Shown one piece after another: positions 26,371 to 36,294 of a stretch of DNA of 64,000 nt. Source of the DNA: Sporomusa silvacetica DSM 10669 (GTDB taxonomy: Bacteria; Bacillota; Negativicutes; Sporomusales; Sporomusaceae); contig NZ_LSLK01000070.1 in assembly GCF_002257705.1 (NCBI RefSeq), forward strand, positions 1 through 64,000, given 5' to 3'. The position numbers were made by a program, and so were the translations under genes. Positions within the stretch are counted from its first letter, which is position 1, and the number at the start of each line of letters is the position of its first letter. The notes beneath the pieces are model-generated. The model saw only the letters and a program-made list of their open reading frames with translations, did not search any database and had not been told where the DNA came from.

Positions 26371-26655
26371 ATGGCAACGCTTACAATAACTAACAAGGCT
26401 CTTGAATATATTAAGTCTCACGGCAAACCGGTATATCTTGAACTATTTCAGGTTATTAACTGCTGCATCGATATCCGTGAAAGCCCGTCTGTACGCTTAG
26501 GACCGCCACATGACCCTCACAACTACAGTTTCGAAGAAATTCAGGGAATTATGGTTTATATCCCGCATGAACTGCCTGCAATACCGCTGACCATTACGCT
26601 TAGTAATTTTTTGGGATTTAAAAAGCTTGTTGTTGAAGGCTGGCCATTAGCATAA
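26371..26655 (+). CDS. CC/Se-motif family small protein (Cys-Cys form)
   Basis: 94 residues with AGGAGG 8 bases before the ATG. NCCIDIRESPSVRLGPPHDP carries the double Cys that in relatives is replaced by a Cys-Sec or similar redox pair; the rest (NYSFEEIQGIMVYIPHEL, FLGFKKLVVEGWPLA) fits the short family named for this CC/Se motif, found in anaerobic Firmicutes. The role is unknown, presumably redox or metal binding. There is no in-frame TGA here, so this is not itself a selenoprotein. Confidence 0.6.
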   Translation: MATLTITNKALEYIKSHGKPVYLELFQVINCCIDIRESPSVRLGPPHDPHNYSFEEIQGIMVYIPHELPAIPLTITLSNFLGFKKLVVEGWPLA

Positions 26656-26657
26656 CA

Positions 26658-26694
26658 GAAAGAAGCCCTAGCATTACACGCTAGGGCTTCTTTC
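26658..26694. terminator. bidirectional terminator between the CC/Se gene and the RND pump gene
   Basis: Perfect 15-bp arms GAAAGAAGCCCTAGC and GCTAGGGCTTCTTTC with a 7-nt loop, placed between convergent genes; the right arm overlaps the last codons of the pump gene. Confidence 0.9.
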
Positions 26695-29600
26695 CGGTTT
26701 AACTGGCCTAAAATAATTTTGCATCCTATCAACAAGCAAATATACCAGCGGGATAATGACCAAAGTCAGGAAGGTTGATGTTATTAAACCACCAATTAAC
26801 GCAACCCCCATCGAAGAACGAATTTCAGCACCTGCGCCAATACCGAGTGCAATCGGTGCCATGCCAAAAATCATGGCCATTGTTGTCATTAAAATGGGCC
26901 GCAGCCGTACTGACCCGGCCTCTACCAGCGCATCAATAATAGGCATTCCCTGCTGTCTGAGCTGATTCGTATAATCAACCAGCAAGATAGCATTTTTGGT
27001 TACCAGACCCATCAGCATAATCACGCCAATTAGAGACATAATGTTAACGGTACTGCCTACAATTAACAACCCCACTATTGCTCCTATCAAAGAAAATGGT
27101 AATGATAACATAATTGTCAGCGGATGAATAAAGCTTTCAAACTCTGCTGCTAATACCATGTAAATAAGGATTACTGCCAATAATAGTGCTTTGGAAATCT
27201 CTTTAAACGAGTTTTCCATCATTTGCGCTTGCCCTACCATCTTGTGGGTATAACCCATAGGTAAATTAAGACCGGGGATAAGCTCTTTTACTTTATTAAT
27301 TACCTCCCCAGACGAAGCTCCTACCGCATTGGCATAGACAATTACCTGACGTTGGCGGTCTTCACGATCGACCTGCGTCGGACCTGACGACAACTTAACT
27401 TCGGCAATATCACCCAAGCGCACGAAACCATTTTTGCCACTAATTCGCAGATTTGCCACATCCTCCAAGCTCAGCCGGTTTGCCTGTTTCAGCTGCACCC
27501 GAATATCGTAATCACTGTCAGCCACATTATATTGATTTTTGGCAGTGTCACCCAGAAAGGCAGTTTGCACAGCATTACCGACAGTTGTCGCGTCAAGTCC
27601 AACATCACCCAACCGGGCTGGATCAAGTTTCACCTGAACCTCTGGTTCTGATTGCTCACTGGATATGTCTATATCAGTTGTACCGGGAATTTCTTTTATC
27701 TTTTCAGCCAGTGTACTTGCATACATATTCAGCATATCTAACTCCGGCCCGCGTAAAGCGATTTGCACTGGACGAGAGTCGCCCCTACCCACACTTTGAC
27801 CTGATGACACATTAACTTTCAACCCGTTAATATTGCGGAACTTACTGCGAAGCGAATCCATAATCTGCATCATAGAGCGAGAACGCTTGCCTGAATCAAT
27901 CAAACGTACACCAATCATTGAACGGTACACCTGACGATTGGCACCAACAACCAGGTAGGCTGATTCTAGTTCAGGAATAGCCATAATCTCTTTCTCAACC
28001 GGGGCCACTAATTCTTTACCCCGCTCAATGGACGTTCCTGATGGTGCTATTAGATTAATAGTAAATTCGCCTGAGTCATAGGTAGGCTGAAACTCGGAAC
28101 CTAAGAATGGCATTAATAACGCATTAAGCATTAACGATAGGATAGCCAGTGCTACCAGTTTTTTCGGGCGCTGCAGCGCCCAATACAGCATTTCCCGGTA
28201 GTAACGGCGAAGAGCTTCAAAGCCTTGCTCCCATTTATCTAATATTGACTCCAGCCAGCCTATCCGGCGGCCTTGTCCATCATGACCAGTTTTTAACCAA
28301 TACGCTGACAACATAGGCGTAAGCGTAAAGGCTACAAATAGAGAAAAGGCTACAGCAAAAGCTATCGTTAAGCCAAACTGCTTGAAATACTGACCGATAA
28401 TTTCGCCCATATTACCTACAGGCACAAATACGGCAAGAATTGAGAAGGTTGTCGCCAAAACAGCCAGAGAAATCTCTTGCGTGCCTTCGCGAGCTGCCGA
28501 CATCGGACTTTTGCCTTGCTCCATGTGACGGAAAATATTTTCAACAATAACGATAGCATCATCAATAAGGATTCCCACAGCCAGACTAAGCCCCATCAGC
28601 GACATATTGTTAAGCGTAAAATTCATGACCTTCATCAAAAAAAAGGTCGATATAATCGAAGTTGGAATGGCAATAGCACCAATTATCGTGGCTCGCGTAT
28701 TACGCAAAAACAGGAAGGTAATCGCCACCGCCAACAGACCGCCAAACACCATTGACACCATGACATCATCAACGCTGTCTCTAATATAAACAGAGTTGTC
28801 CCGTATTTTGGTCACTTTCATATCCGGAGGCAACACATTTTGCTCCAACTGCTGCATCGACTGTTTTACTTTTTCAGCAACCCCTACCGTGTTGGTACCT
28901 GACTGCTTCTGAATGGTAATAATTACACTTGGCACACCGTTGGTTGCCGCATAGGTTCGTTCTTCTGCCCAGGTATCTGTTACACTGGCCACATCCTGCA
29001 AACGCACTAAACGGCCTTGCTGATTGAGAACAACAATGTTTTTAATATCATCAACACTTTTATATTTACCAATAGTTCTAACGGTTAGCTCAATACCCTG
29101 TTCCTTAACATGCCCACCAGGCGTATTGACATTATTATTATTAACCGCATCGATTAATTGCTGTAATGAAATACCATAGGCCTCAAGCTTAGGCGGATCA
29201 GCCAATATCTGTATTTCTCTTAGGGCAGCCCCATAAACACTGACCTCAGCCACCCCTTCTACCTGTTGGAGCTGATCTTTAACAATATCTTCAGCAATTT
29301 TACGGATTTCTCCCCGTGACCGCGTCTCTGAGGCTAAACTAAAGCTGAGAATCGACTGAGCGGTGATGTCAAACCGCTGTACTACCGGTTCATCAATTTC
29401 ATCAGGCAGGTGCTTCCTGACACCGGCGACCTTCTCGCGCACATCATTGGCGGCCATTTTGGGGTTTGTGCCCAATTCAAACTCAATAGTCGTCTGGGAT
29501 ACCCCTTCTCGTGACACAGAAGATAGCGTCTTTATCCCCGCAACTGAGCTCACCGCATCTTCAATTGGTTTAGTAATAAGACTTTCCATCTCTTCCGGCG

Positions 29601-29757
29601 AAGCACCTGTATAAGTAATATTTACTAAGACGATGGGGAATTCCACATCAGGATAAAGATCAACACCCAGACTTGGATACGAGTTAAGACCAAATACCAC
29701 CAGCAGCATAACCAGCATAGTAGTAAATACCGGGCGCTTTATAAAAATATCAATCAT
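26674..29757 (-). CDS. RND family efflux pump, inner-membrane transporter (HAE1 type)
   Basis: A 1027-residue AcrB-like protein starting MIDIFIKRPVFTTMLVML, with twelve expected membrane helices and two large periplasmic loops. The proton-relay pair Asp-Asp is in GILIDDAIVIVENI (helix 4), and the partner Lys is in GLVTKNAILLVDYTNQ (helix 10). It exports drugs or other amphiphiles by proton antiport through an adaptor and an outer-membrane channel, and therefore implies a diderm envelope. The adaptor gene lies directly upstream; no TolC-like channel gene is in the window. Confidence 0.93.
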   Translation of the reverse strand: MIDIFIKRPVFTTMLVMLLVVFGLNSYPSLGVDLYPDVEFPIVLVNITYTGASPEEMESLITKPIEDAVSSVAGIKTLSSVSREGVSQTTIEFELGTNPKMAANDVREKVAGVRKHLPDEIDEPVVQRFDITAQSILSFSLASETRSRGEIRKIAEDIVKDQLQQVEGVAEVSVYGAALREIQILADPPKLEAYGISLQQLIDAVNNNNVNTPGGHVKEQGIELTVRTIGKYKSVDDIKNIVVLNQQGRLVRLQDVASVTDTWAEERTYAATNGVPSVIITIQKQSGTNTVGVAEKVKQSMQQLEQNVLPPDMKVTKIRDNSVYIRDSVDDVMVSMVFGGLLAVAITFLFLRNTRATIIGAIAIPTSIISTFFLMKVMNFTLNNMSLMGLSLAVGILIDDAIVIVENIFRHMEQGKSPMSAAREGTQEISLAVLATTFSILAVFVPVGNMGEIIGQYFKQFGLTIAFAVAFSLFVAFTLTPMLSAYWLKTGHDGQGRRIGWLESILDKWEQGFEALRRYYREMLYWALQRPKKLVALAILSLMLNALLMPFLGSEFQPTYDSGEFTINLIAPSGTSIERGKELVAPVEKEIMAIPELESAYLVVGANRQVYRSMIGVRLIDSGKRSRSMMQIMDSLRSKFRNINGLKVNVSSGQSVGRGDSRPVQIALRGPELDMLNMYASTLAEKIKEIPGTTDIDISSEQSEPEVQVKLDPARLGDVGLDATTVGNAVQTAFLGDTAKNQYNVADSDYDIRVQLKQANRLSLEDVANLRISGKNGFVRLGDIAEVKLSSGPTQVDREDRQRQVIVYANAVGASSGEVINKVKELIPGLNLPMGYTHKMVGQAQMMENSFKEISKALLLAVILIYMVLAAEFESFIHPLTIMLSLPFSLIGAIVGLLIVGSTVNIMSLIGVIMLMGLVTKNAILLVDYTNQLRQQGMPIIDALVEAGSVRLRPILMTTMAMIFGMAPIALGIGAGAEIRSSMGVALIGGLITSTFLTLVIIPLVYLLVDRMQNYFRPVKPERSPSV

Positions 29758-30891
29758 TTATTTGCCAGCCTCCCCAGGCGCTCCCAGTTTGACCATTGAA
29801 CCGTCTCTCAGTTTATTTTGGCCAGCAATAACGATTTGCTCACCGTCTTTAACACCGTCAAGCACCTCAGCCCAACCACCGCCAACAGATCCCAGCTTAA
29901 GCGCCCGCTGCTGCACTTTGTTGTCAGCCGTAAGTACATAAACTGTCTTGATATCTTCCTTCATTACCAGCGCTATTTCCGGCACCACCAACGCCTGTGC
30001 ATGGATCTGAATAGGAACCTCAACCTTAGCAAACATACCTGCTTTCAAAATACTTTGCGGATTAGGAATCGATATTTCCGCAATAAATGTCCGCGAAGGC
30101 ATAGCCGCTACCGGCGAAAGACGGGTAATTGTACCAATAAACTCCTGCCCTCCTAAAGCATCGACCCTTACTTTAACAGTGGCGCCCAGTGTCAGCTGCG
30201 CAATCTCGGCCTCGCCTACGGTAGCTTTTGCCAAAAGGGTGGTAATATCAGCAACGCTAACAATAGCCGTACCTGCTTTGGCATAGTAACCTGATTGCAA
30301 ATAGCGCTTAACAACTACCCCGCTCCGCGGTGAATTTATCGTAGCACCTGTAAGTTTGCTTTCATATAAGGCTAGTGCCCCCTCAGCGGCGCGAACCTGA
30401 CCAGCAGCCAAATCCCGCTTAGTCCTGGCTGAATCAAGAGTTTGCGCTGAGATAGCGCCCTGACTGGCAAGCGGTTCCATTCGCCCAAGATCAAGTTCGG
30501 CCTGTTCAAGACTGGCTTTGGCCTGGAATAAATTTCCCTCAGCCTGAACTACCTGGGCCGAAAGCTCCCCCATGTCCAGGATAGCTATTGTCATACCATC
30601 TGAAACGGTATCGCCTTCATCAACCGTAAGCCGTTCGATACGTCCGTCCACTTTACTGGAAATATCTGCACTCCATATCGGTTCAAGACTAGCAGAAAAG
30701 GTTAAAACCGGCGTAATATCCCGTCTGGTTATAGCTGCTACTTCAACAGCCACCGCCTGCCCCTGGGATGCCCGCGCCGCCCGCTCTTTACTTGCTTGTG
30801 TAGTACTATAAATTCGGTAGCCGACAATTCCAGCCAAGACTACTGCAATAACAGATACAATGATAATTGCTCTTCTCTTTCTGCTTGCCAC
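29758..30891 (-). CDS. RND efflux periplasmic adaptor (membrane fusion protein)
   Basis: About 377 residues with an N-terminal membrane anchor (AIIIVSVIAVVLAGIVGY), a lipoyl/barrel-sandwich motif (DISSKVDGRIERLTVDEGDTV), a coiled-coil hairpin rich in Gln, Ala and Leu, and a second lipoyl half (INSPRSGVVVKRYLQSG). It links the pump to the outer-membrane channel. A GTG at 30891 is chosen, with GGAGG 9 bases upstream; the longer frame to 30984 has no site. The pump gene follows with no gap. Confidence 0.92.
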   Translation of the reverse strand: MASRKRRAIIIVSVIAVVLAGIVGYRIYSTTQASKERAARASQGQAVAVEVAAITRRDITPVLTFSASLEPIWSADISSKVDGRIERLTVDEGDTVSDGMTIAILDMGELSAQVVQAEGNLFQAKASLEQAELDLGRMEPLASQGAISAQTLDSARTKRDLAAGQVRAAEGALALYESKLTGATINSPRSGVVVKRYLQSGYYAKAGTAIVSVADITTLLAKATVGEAEIAQLTLGATVKVRVDALGGQEFIGTITRLSPVAAMPSRTFIAEISIPNPQSILKAGMFAKVEVPIQIHAQALVVPEIALVMKEDIKTVYVLTADNKVQQRALKLGSVGGGWAEVLDGVKDGEQIVIAGQNKLRDGSMVKLGAPGEAGK

Positions 30892-31006
30892 CTGCTCATT
30901 CCTCCAATTTTTTTGATACCCACTTTCTATTCGACGGATTACTACACTCTCCTTCCTTTTATAATGTAAATTTAGCTTTAACAAACATCAATCGGTAAGA
31001 CATAAA

Positions 31007-31053
31007 AAGTGAGATTACTCCGCCAAGCTAACACTGACAAAGTAATCTCACTT
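31007..31053 (-). terminator. terminator of the pilus/aro operon
   Basis: Arms AAGTGAGATTACT and AGTAATCTCACTT with a 21-nt loop, about 20 bases after the aroB stop. Confidence 0.8.
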
Positions 31054-31072
31054 CTTATGTTGATGTTGATTG

Positions 31073-32155
31073 TTATGTAATCTGCTCCAGTACTGATTTA
31101 ATAGTGGTTTCTGTAACTTCATGAGTTATTTCTACATGACCAATTCTGGACATTAACACCCAATTAATCTTGCCATTAACCACTTTCTTATCTCTGACCA
31201 AATAACTGAGCAGTTGCTCTGGATGGTAACCTGGTGCTGTAAGTGGTAAGTCCAGCCGTTTAAGCAGCTTTTTCAAAGCAGTTACATGACTTTGTTCACA
31301 TAGTCCGACATGCTGACTGATAAGTGCGGCCGCATGCATTCCTATAGCTACACCTTCACCGTGATTATACTCAGAATATCCACCCTCAGCCTCGATGGCA
31401 TGTCCAATCGTGTGTCCAAAATTCAAGATCATACGCAGCGAGCTTTCCCGCTCATCTTGGGCAACAATATCGGCTTTAAGCTGGCAGCACTTACCAATAA
31501 CGTTTGTGAGCACCACCGGGTCACGCGCTAATAGGGCTGAAGCATTGTCTTGTAAGTAAGTAAAGAAATCGCCATCAGCAATAGCACCGTATTTGACAAC
31601 TTCAGCCAAACCCGCCTTCAATTCCCTGTCATTGAGCGTGTCTAAAACCTGTGGGTCAATAGCTACCATAAGGGGCTGGTAGAAAGCGCCAATTAAATTT
31701 TTCCCCAACTCATGGTTAACGGCTGTTTTACCACCAACACTTGAATCAACCTGCGCCAATAAAGTCGTCGGTACTTGAATAAACGGCACACCGCGCAAAT
31801 AACTTGCCGCCACAAAGCCAGCCAAGTCACCAACAACACCGCCACCTAGCGCAATAATAGCAGACTTCCGGTCAAGCCCGCTAGCAATAGCCTCCGTAAA
31901 GACGATATTTGCCGTAGTAAGTGACTTTGAGCTTTCTCCTGGCAGTACAGCTAAAACAGTAGGATTAAAACCCGCTGCCACCAAATTGCTAGACAGTGTA
32001 TCCGCATAAAGTGGACAGACATTGTCATCTGTCACAATAAGAATTTTATTCCCTACTGAAAGCTTACGCATCAGCTCACCTACCAGGCTGATACCACCGG
32101 TAGTGATATGAATGGTATAGCTGTGAGCATCCAGATTGACGTTAACTTCGGCCAC
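31073..32155 (-). CDS. aroB: 3-dehydroquinate synthase
   Basis: A 360-residue protein with the NAD-binding GGGVVGDLAGFVAASYLRG, QVPTTLLAQVDSSVGGKTAVN, and the metal-ligand segment ILNFGHTIGHAIEAEGGYS. It makes 3-dehydroquinate in the shikimate pathway. GTG start with GGAGGG upstream; overlaps aroK by 14 bases. Last gene of the pilus/aro operon. Confidence 0.95.
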   Translation of the reverse strand: MAEVNVNLDAHSYTIHITTGGISLVGELMRKLSVGNKILIVTDDNVCPLYADTLSSNLVAAGFNPTVLAVLPGESSKSLTTANIVFTEAIASGLDRKSAIIALGGGVVGDLAGFVAASYLRGVPFIQVPTTLLAQVDSSVGGKTAVNHELGKNLIGAFYQPLMVAIDPQVLDTLNDRELKAGLAEVVKYGAIADGDFFTYLQDNASALLARDPVVLTNVIGKCCQLKADIVAQDERESSLRMILNFGHTIGHAIEAEGGYSEYNHGEGVAIGMHAAALISQHVGLCEQSHVTALKKLLKRLDLPLTAPGYHPEQLLSYLVRDKKVVNGKINWVLMSRIGHVEITHEVTETTIKSVLEQIT

Positions 32156-32669
32156 GCAAATGCCCTCCTTCCCTGAGCAACACGATAATTCTTTCTGTCA
32201 CCTGCTGCGGCGACATATAACTGGTGTCTATTGTATAGTCGGCTTTCATGTAAAGACTGGCCCGATCCTGAAAAAGTTTGGCTACCCGCTCAGCTCGGTC
32301 TTCACAGTCTAACAATGGCCGAATTCCACGTCGCGCTGTTCTCTCAAGAATAATTTCCAGTGATGCCATGAGCGAAACAATCACACCGGTATTTTTAAGT
32401 CTAACCATATTCTCCTGTTTGAGCACCACCCCGCCGCCGGTAGCAATAACCGTATTGGTGTAACGGGCCACGCGGGAAATAACCTCCCGTTCTATCTGAC
32501 GAAAATGGTCTTCCCCATAGAGCTGAAAAATATCGCTAATAGCCAGTCCTGTTTCTTGCTCAATTTTTTTGTCAACATCAACAAATGGGCGGTTAAGCCG
32601 TCCTGCTACTAACCGTCCGGTACTGGTCTTACCTGTGCCCATGAAACCTATTAAAACTATGTTTTTCAC
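32142..32669 (-). CDS. aroK: shikimate kinase
   Basis: About 175 residues with the P-loop GFMGTGKTSTGR, the shikimate-binding DVDKKIEQETG and VIATGGGVVLKQEN. It phosphorylates shikimate. GTG at 32669 follows GGAGG by 5 bases; the TTG four codons upstream contains that site. Placed between pilQ and aroB. Confidence 0.93.
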   Translation of the reverse strand: MKNIVLIGFMGTGKTSTGRLVAGRLNRPFVDVDKKIEQETGLAISDIFQLYGEDHFRQIEREVISRVARYTNTVIATGGGVVLKQENMVRLKNTGVIVSLMASLEIILERTARRGIRPLLDCEDRAERVAKLFQDRASLYMKADYTIDTSYMSPQQVTERIIVLLREGGHLRGRS

Positions 32670-32697
32670 TTGTTCCTCCAAAAATAGTAAAGCATAG

Positions 32698-34023
32698 CTA
32701 TTTTACGATACGTGGAGTAAGAAAAATGACTACTTCTGTATCGTTATGGGATTTGTTAAAATTCTTAAATAGAGACCCAATTATTGGTAAGTCGCTGAAG
32801 AAAGGTACTGCCTTTTTAGCTTCACTGTCTGTAGACCCAATTAAACCACCAATGACCATGGTTTCGCCATCTTTTAGCCTTACCGTGGTCTCAGCCTGAC
32901 GGGTAGTAATTTTATAGGCCTTAATATCAGGCACTAGTGTTGCACTGCTAACTTCTGTGCGAACATCTACCGTTAGTAATCCATCAGTATTAATCCGGGG
33001 CGTATAAATCAATTTGATACCTGCATCTATATACTCGGTACTGGTTGTTGTTGTCCCATTCGTCAATGTTTGAACCTGCACCGGGATACGATCACCAATA
33101 AGTATCTGTGCCTGTTTACCATTGATCGTGGTAACTTTAGGTTTAGCCAGCACCTTAGCATCACCGTTACTTATCAAAGCATTAATGGTTGCCTGATAAT
33201 AAAACTCATACGAATTTCCTTCCGGATTACGTCCAAACTGAATTACACCCTTACTACCAGTGCGGGTAACAGTAACATCTCCATTGTCGTCTGTAGTTCT
33301 CTCTGCATATTGCGGTGTTGCCTCCCACGACCATTCAATCCCCAAATCTTTTGTTTTATCTTTACTAATTGCCAATACCTCAGCTTCCAGTGATACCTGC
33401 TGATAGGGTACGTCTAGTTCAGACAATAATTTTTGGATCTGTGCCGCCTCAGCCTCAGTGCCAAAGAGGACTAATGAATTTGTTGCGTAATCAATTGTCA
33501 ATCGGTCTAACTCAGTTGACTTTTCGCTAGCTGTTTCGCCAGAAGTTGATGCCGCACTAGCTGTAGTGCTCTTTTGTGAGTTGGCACTGCTTCCCACCGT
33601 CTTTGTTGCTTTCTCGCCTTTTTTCTCACCAAATAAGATGGAAAGAATTGTGTCTTTCACAGAATCCGGATTAATGAACTTCAGTTTAAATATATGTACC
33701 GAACCAAATCCTCTGCCAATTTGATCAGCAACCCCTACGACCATAACATCGTCAACAAGTTGGTAGGTAAGCCCTTTGGTCTTGCACACCAAATCCAAGG
33801 CCGAATCGTACGGAATATTCGTAAGTTGAATGGTAATCGTGCCCTTGACCGAGTCGTCCATTACCATATTTACCTTGCCAACAGTCGCCAGCGCGGTAAG
33901 TACATCCCGGACTTCACCATTGGTCACATTCATATTCACTTGGGGATTAGCCACCGCAACGCCTGTTATGGTAGAAAAGCAGATCCACAACACTACCAGT
34001 ATTGATTTTATCAGACAGCGCAT
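32698..34023 (-). CDS. pilQ: type IV pilus secretin (PilQ-like)
   Basis: About 441 residues: signal peptide (SILVVLWICFSTITGVAVA), an STN/N0-like domain (GEVRDVLTALATVGKVNMV), a Ser/Thr-rich linker near residues 150-170, a KH-like domain (VSLEAEVLAIS) and the C-terminal secretin domain (KDGETMVIGGLIGSTDSEAK, DTEVVIFLTPRIV). Secretins form the outer-membrane ring through which the pilus passes, so this needs an outer membrane. It is shorter than proteobacterial PilQ because AMIN domains are absent. Overlaps the PilP-like gene upstream. Confidence 0.92.
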   Translation of the reverse strand: MRCLIKSILVVLWICFSTITGVAVANPQVNMNVTNGEVRDVLTALATVGKVNMVMDDSVKGTITIQLTNIPYDSALDLVCKTKGLTYQLVDDVMVVGVADQIGRGFGSVHIFKLKFINPDSVKDTILSILFGEKKGEKATKTVGSSANSQKSTTASAASTSGETASEKSTELDRLTIDYATNSLVLFGTEAEAAQIQKLLSELDVPYQQVSLEAEVLAISKDKTKDLGIEWSWEATPQYAERTTDDNGDVTVTRTGSKGVIQFGRNPEGNSYEFYYQATINALISNGDAKVLAKPKVTTINGKQAQILIGDRIPVQVQTLTNGTTTTSTEYIDAGIKLIYTPRINTDGLLTVDVRTEVSSATLVPDIKAYKITTRQAETTVRLKDGETMVIGGLIGSTDSEAKKAVPFFSDLPIIGSLFKNFNKSHNDTEVVIFLTPRIVK

Positions 34024-34031
34024 TGATGATT

Positions 34032-34541
34032 TCACCTTTCTAAAATCAAAACTTTTTCACCTTGTGGTCCCCAAAGCGTAACCGATTTTTCCCCCACTGA
34101 TAGCAGTTGATATGGTCCAAGATAATCCTTGAGTTGATAGGAACCACTATTACCAGCACTTTTAATTATCGCCACTTTTTGCCCGCCACCGCTCACTACA
34201 CCAACAAGTTCTAATGAGATTTCCGGTATTGCAGACGATGGCAAAACATTGTTCGGAACACTGGGGTAATTCTTGGCCGGTGGCGATGAAACTGGAACAG
34301 GTGCCACTTGTTGAAATTCTTGGGGAACGGCAAACGGATCACGCATCACCGGCAGTGCCGAATAGCCCATTACTGGCTGAAGCATCTCTTGTGGAACAAT
34401 ATCTTGTTGAGAGGTGTCAGAATAACTACCTGAGAACGCAGTCAGCCCCGGCGACCAGAAGAAATAACCTAGTGCCGCTACTAGCAAGCAACAGATAATT
34501 AGTAGTCGGGCACTATATTGCCGGAGGTTAAGCCTCGCCAC
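34032..34541 (-). CDS. PilP-like pilus assembly protein
   Basis: A 169-residue protein with one N-terminal membrane segment (LLIICCLLVAALGYFFW), a Pro/Ser-rich linker and a small beta domain at the end (ISLELVGVVSGGGQKVAII, YQLKDYLGPYQLLSVGEKSV). The layout and place between pilO/aroC and pilQ match PilP, which links the inner-membrane PilMNO complex to the secretin; sequence similarity to PilP is weak. GTG start with AGGAG. Confidence 0.7.
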   Translation of the reverse strand: MARLNLRQYSARLLIICCLLVAALGYFFWSPGLTAFSGSYSDTSQQDIVPQEMLQPVMGYSALPVMRDPFAVPQEFQQVAPVPVSSPPAKNYPSVPNNVLPSSAIPEISLELVGVVSGGGQKVAIIKSAGNSGSYQLKDYLGPYQLLSVGEKSVTLWGPQGEKVLILER

Positions 34542-34583
34542 AATTTGTACTCCTCTCTTAGAAAAAACTCACTACATGGTTAT

Positions 34584-35657
34584 TCACTCGCTAATTCGTA
34601 TTCTATAGCTATTGATCGCCTGCCGCAAGTCCGCAATGCTGTCACCGCCAAATTTTTCAAGCAGGGACTGAGCCAGCACAATAGCCACCATGGCTTCAGC
34701 AACAACAGCTGCAGCTGCAACAGCACACACATCGCTGCGCTCCGTATTGGCCTTTATTGCTGTTTTATCTGCTATATCTACAGTAGCAAGAGGTTTCATC
34801 AATGTTGGAATGGCCTTCATTACCGCTTTGAGAATAATCGGCTCACCATTACTAATGCCACCTTCAATACCACCAGCATTATTAGTACGGCGATAATATC
34901 CTTGCTTATTTTCATAATATATTTCATCATGCACCTGACTGCCAGGCAAATTGGCATAGGCAAACCCAGTCCCAAATTCTACCCCCTTAATAGCTTGAAT
35001 AGACATAACTGCAGCAGCCAAACGGGTATCCAAACGCCGATCCCACTGCACATGACTACCTAACCCAGGCATAACCGGGGAAGCCATTACCTGAAATATG
35101 CCGCCGAGGGAATCGCCTGCCGTCTTAGCCTTGGCAATAGCTTCTAGCATTTCCGTCTCGGTTTGCGCACCGCCGATATTTAAGACGCTAGAGGTTATGG
35201 TAATACCAGCCACAGCAATAAGCTGTTTGGCAATCGCTCCTACAGCCACACGGGCGGCAGTTTCACGAGCACTAGCCCGTTCAAGAATATCCCGGATATC
35301 ATGCCGCTGGTATTTTAAAACACCTGGTAAATCAGCATGTCCGGGGCGGGGTGCAGTTATCTCAGCTCCTTGCGACTGGCCAAAAACAGCCATTTGCTCC
35401 TGCCAATTCTCCCAGTCACGGTTAGATATCACCATTGTAACAGGGCTGCCTAACGTACTGCCAAACCGTACACCTGATGTTATTTCGGCTTTGTCTTTTT
35501 CAATCTTCATGCGGCCACCCCGGCCAAACCCCTGCTGTCTGCGCGCCATGTCCACATTTATTTGGTCAAGATCTAATTGTAAGCCGGCCGGAATACCTTC
35601 AATAATAGCGGTAAGCGCCGGTCCGTGTGATTCACCAGCTGTGAGAAATCTAAACAT
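34584..35657 (-). CDS. aroC: chorismate synthase
   Basis: A 357-residue protein with the signatures GESHGPALTAIIEGIPAG, RGGRMKIEKDKAEITSG, RHDIRDILERASARETAARV and AIKANTERSDVCAVAAAAVV. It eliminates phosphate from EPSP to make chorismate using reduced FMN. It sits inside the pilus operon between pilO and the PilP-like gene, with AGAGGTG before its ATG. Confidence 0.95.
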   Translation of the reverse strand: MFRFLTAGESHGPALTAIIEGIPAGLQLDLDQINVDMARRQQGFGRGGRMKIEKDKAEITSGVRFGSTLGSPVTMVISNRDWENWQEQMAVFGQSQGAEITAPRPGHADLPGVLKYQRHDIRDILERASARETAARVAVGAIAKQLIAVAGITITSSVLNIGGAQTETEMLEAIAKAKTAGDSLGGIFQVMASPVMPGLGSHVQWDRRLDTRLAAAVMSIQAIKGVEFGTGFAYANLPGSQVHDEIYYENKQGYYRRTNNAGGIEGGISNGEPIILKAVMKAIPTLMKPLATVDIADKTAIKANTERSDVCAVAAAAVVAEAMVAIVLAQSLLEKFGGDSIADLRQAINSYRIRISE

Positions 35658-35680
35658 GCATTACACCTCTTTCAGGAAAA

Positions 35681-36289
35681 TTACTTTTTAGTCGATGAAT
35701 CTGAATTTTGTGATGACAGCTTGGTCTCCCCAGCAACACCAAAGCTGTAGATGACCATAGTAAGTTTGACTTCCAGCATTCCTTGTTTGGCCTGGATATT
35801 GGTATTACTAATAGATGTGAACCGCTGGCTGCCCTCAATTGTCTTAATAAATTCCAATAGATTGGTAAATGAACCTTTTAGCAGGACTTCTATGGGAATT
35901 TCCAGATAGCCTGCATTATTAATAGCAGCAGTCGGCTTAATTTCAGCAAGACGCATCTTGCTGAGATTGGATGCTTGCTCGATTTCCTTGATAAATTCAC
36001 CAAGTTCCGGCTGATTCGGTAATTTAGCATCAATTAGCGTAAGCTTTTGGTCCAGCTCTTTTAGGTGACTGATGGAATCAGGATGCTTTTTGGCATAGGC
36101 TTCGATGATTTTTAACCGTTCTCGCTCGGTTTGGTATTGATTTTTAACCACGGCAATAGTTGCACGCTGGGGGATGACTATCCCAATATAAAAAAGCAAG
36201 GTAACAAGTAGTGCACCAACCCCCAGCACCCAGCCCTTATACTGGGCTATTGCTTTATATTTTATAGACCAATTACCCAGCCATTCCAT
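35681..36289 (-). CDS. pilO: type IV pilus inner-membrane platform protein PilO
   Basis: About 202 residues with one membrane helix (LGVGALLVTLLFYIGIVIP), a coiled coil (YQTERERLKIIEAYAKKHPD) and a ferredoxin-like C-terminal domain ending in a KLTMVIYSF strand. It pairs with PilN in the ring beneath the secretin. It overlaps pilN; the ATG at 36289 is preferred to the GTG at 36295. Confidence 0.85.
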   Translation of the reverse strand: MEWLGNWSIKYKAIAQYKGWVLGVGALLVTLLFYIGIVIPQRATIAVVKNQYQTERERLKIIEAYAKKHPDSISHLKELDQKLTLIDAKLPNQPELGEFIKEIEQASNLSKMRLAEIKPTAAINNAGYLEIPIEVLLKGSFTNLLEFIKTIEGSQRFTSISNTNIQAKQGMLEVKLTMVIYSFGVAGETKLSSQNSDSSTKK

Positions 36290-36294
36290 TTGCA

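Noticed and set aside
34518..35063. Plus-strand frame of 181 codons opposite aroC
   Set aside because: Antisense of a highly conserved enzyme gene, with unlikely His/Asn/Ser-rich composition.
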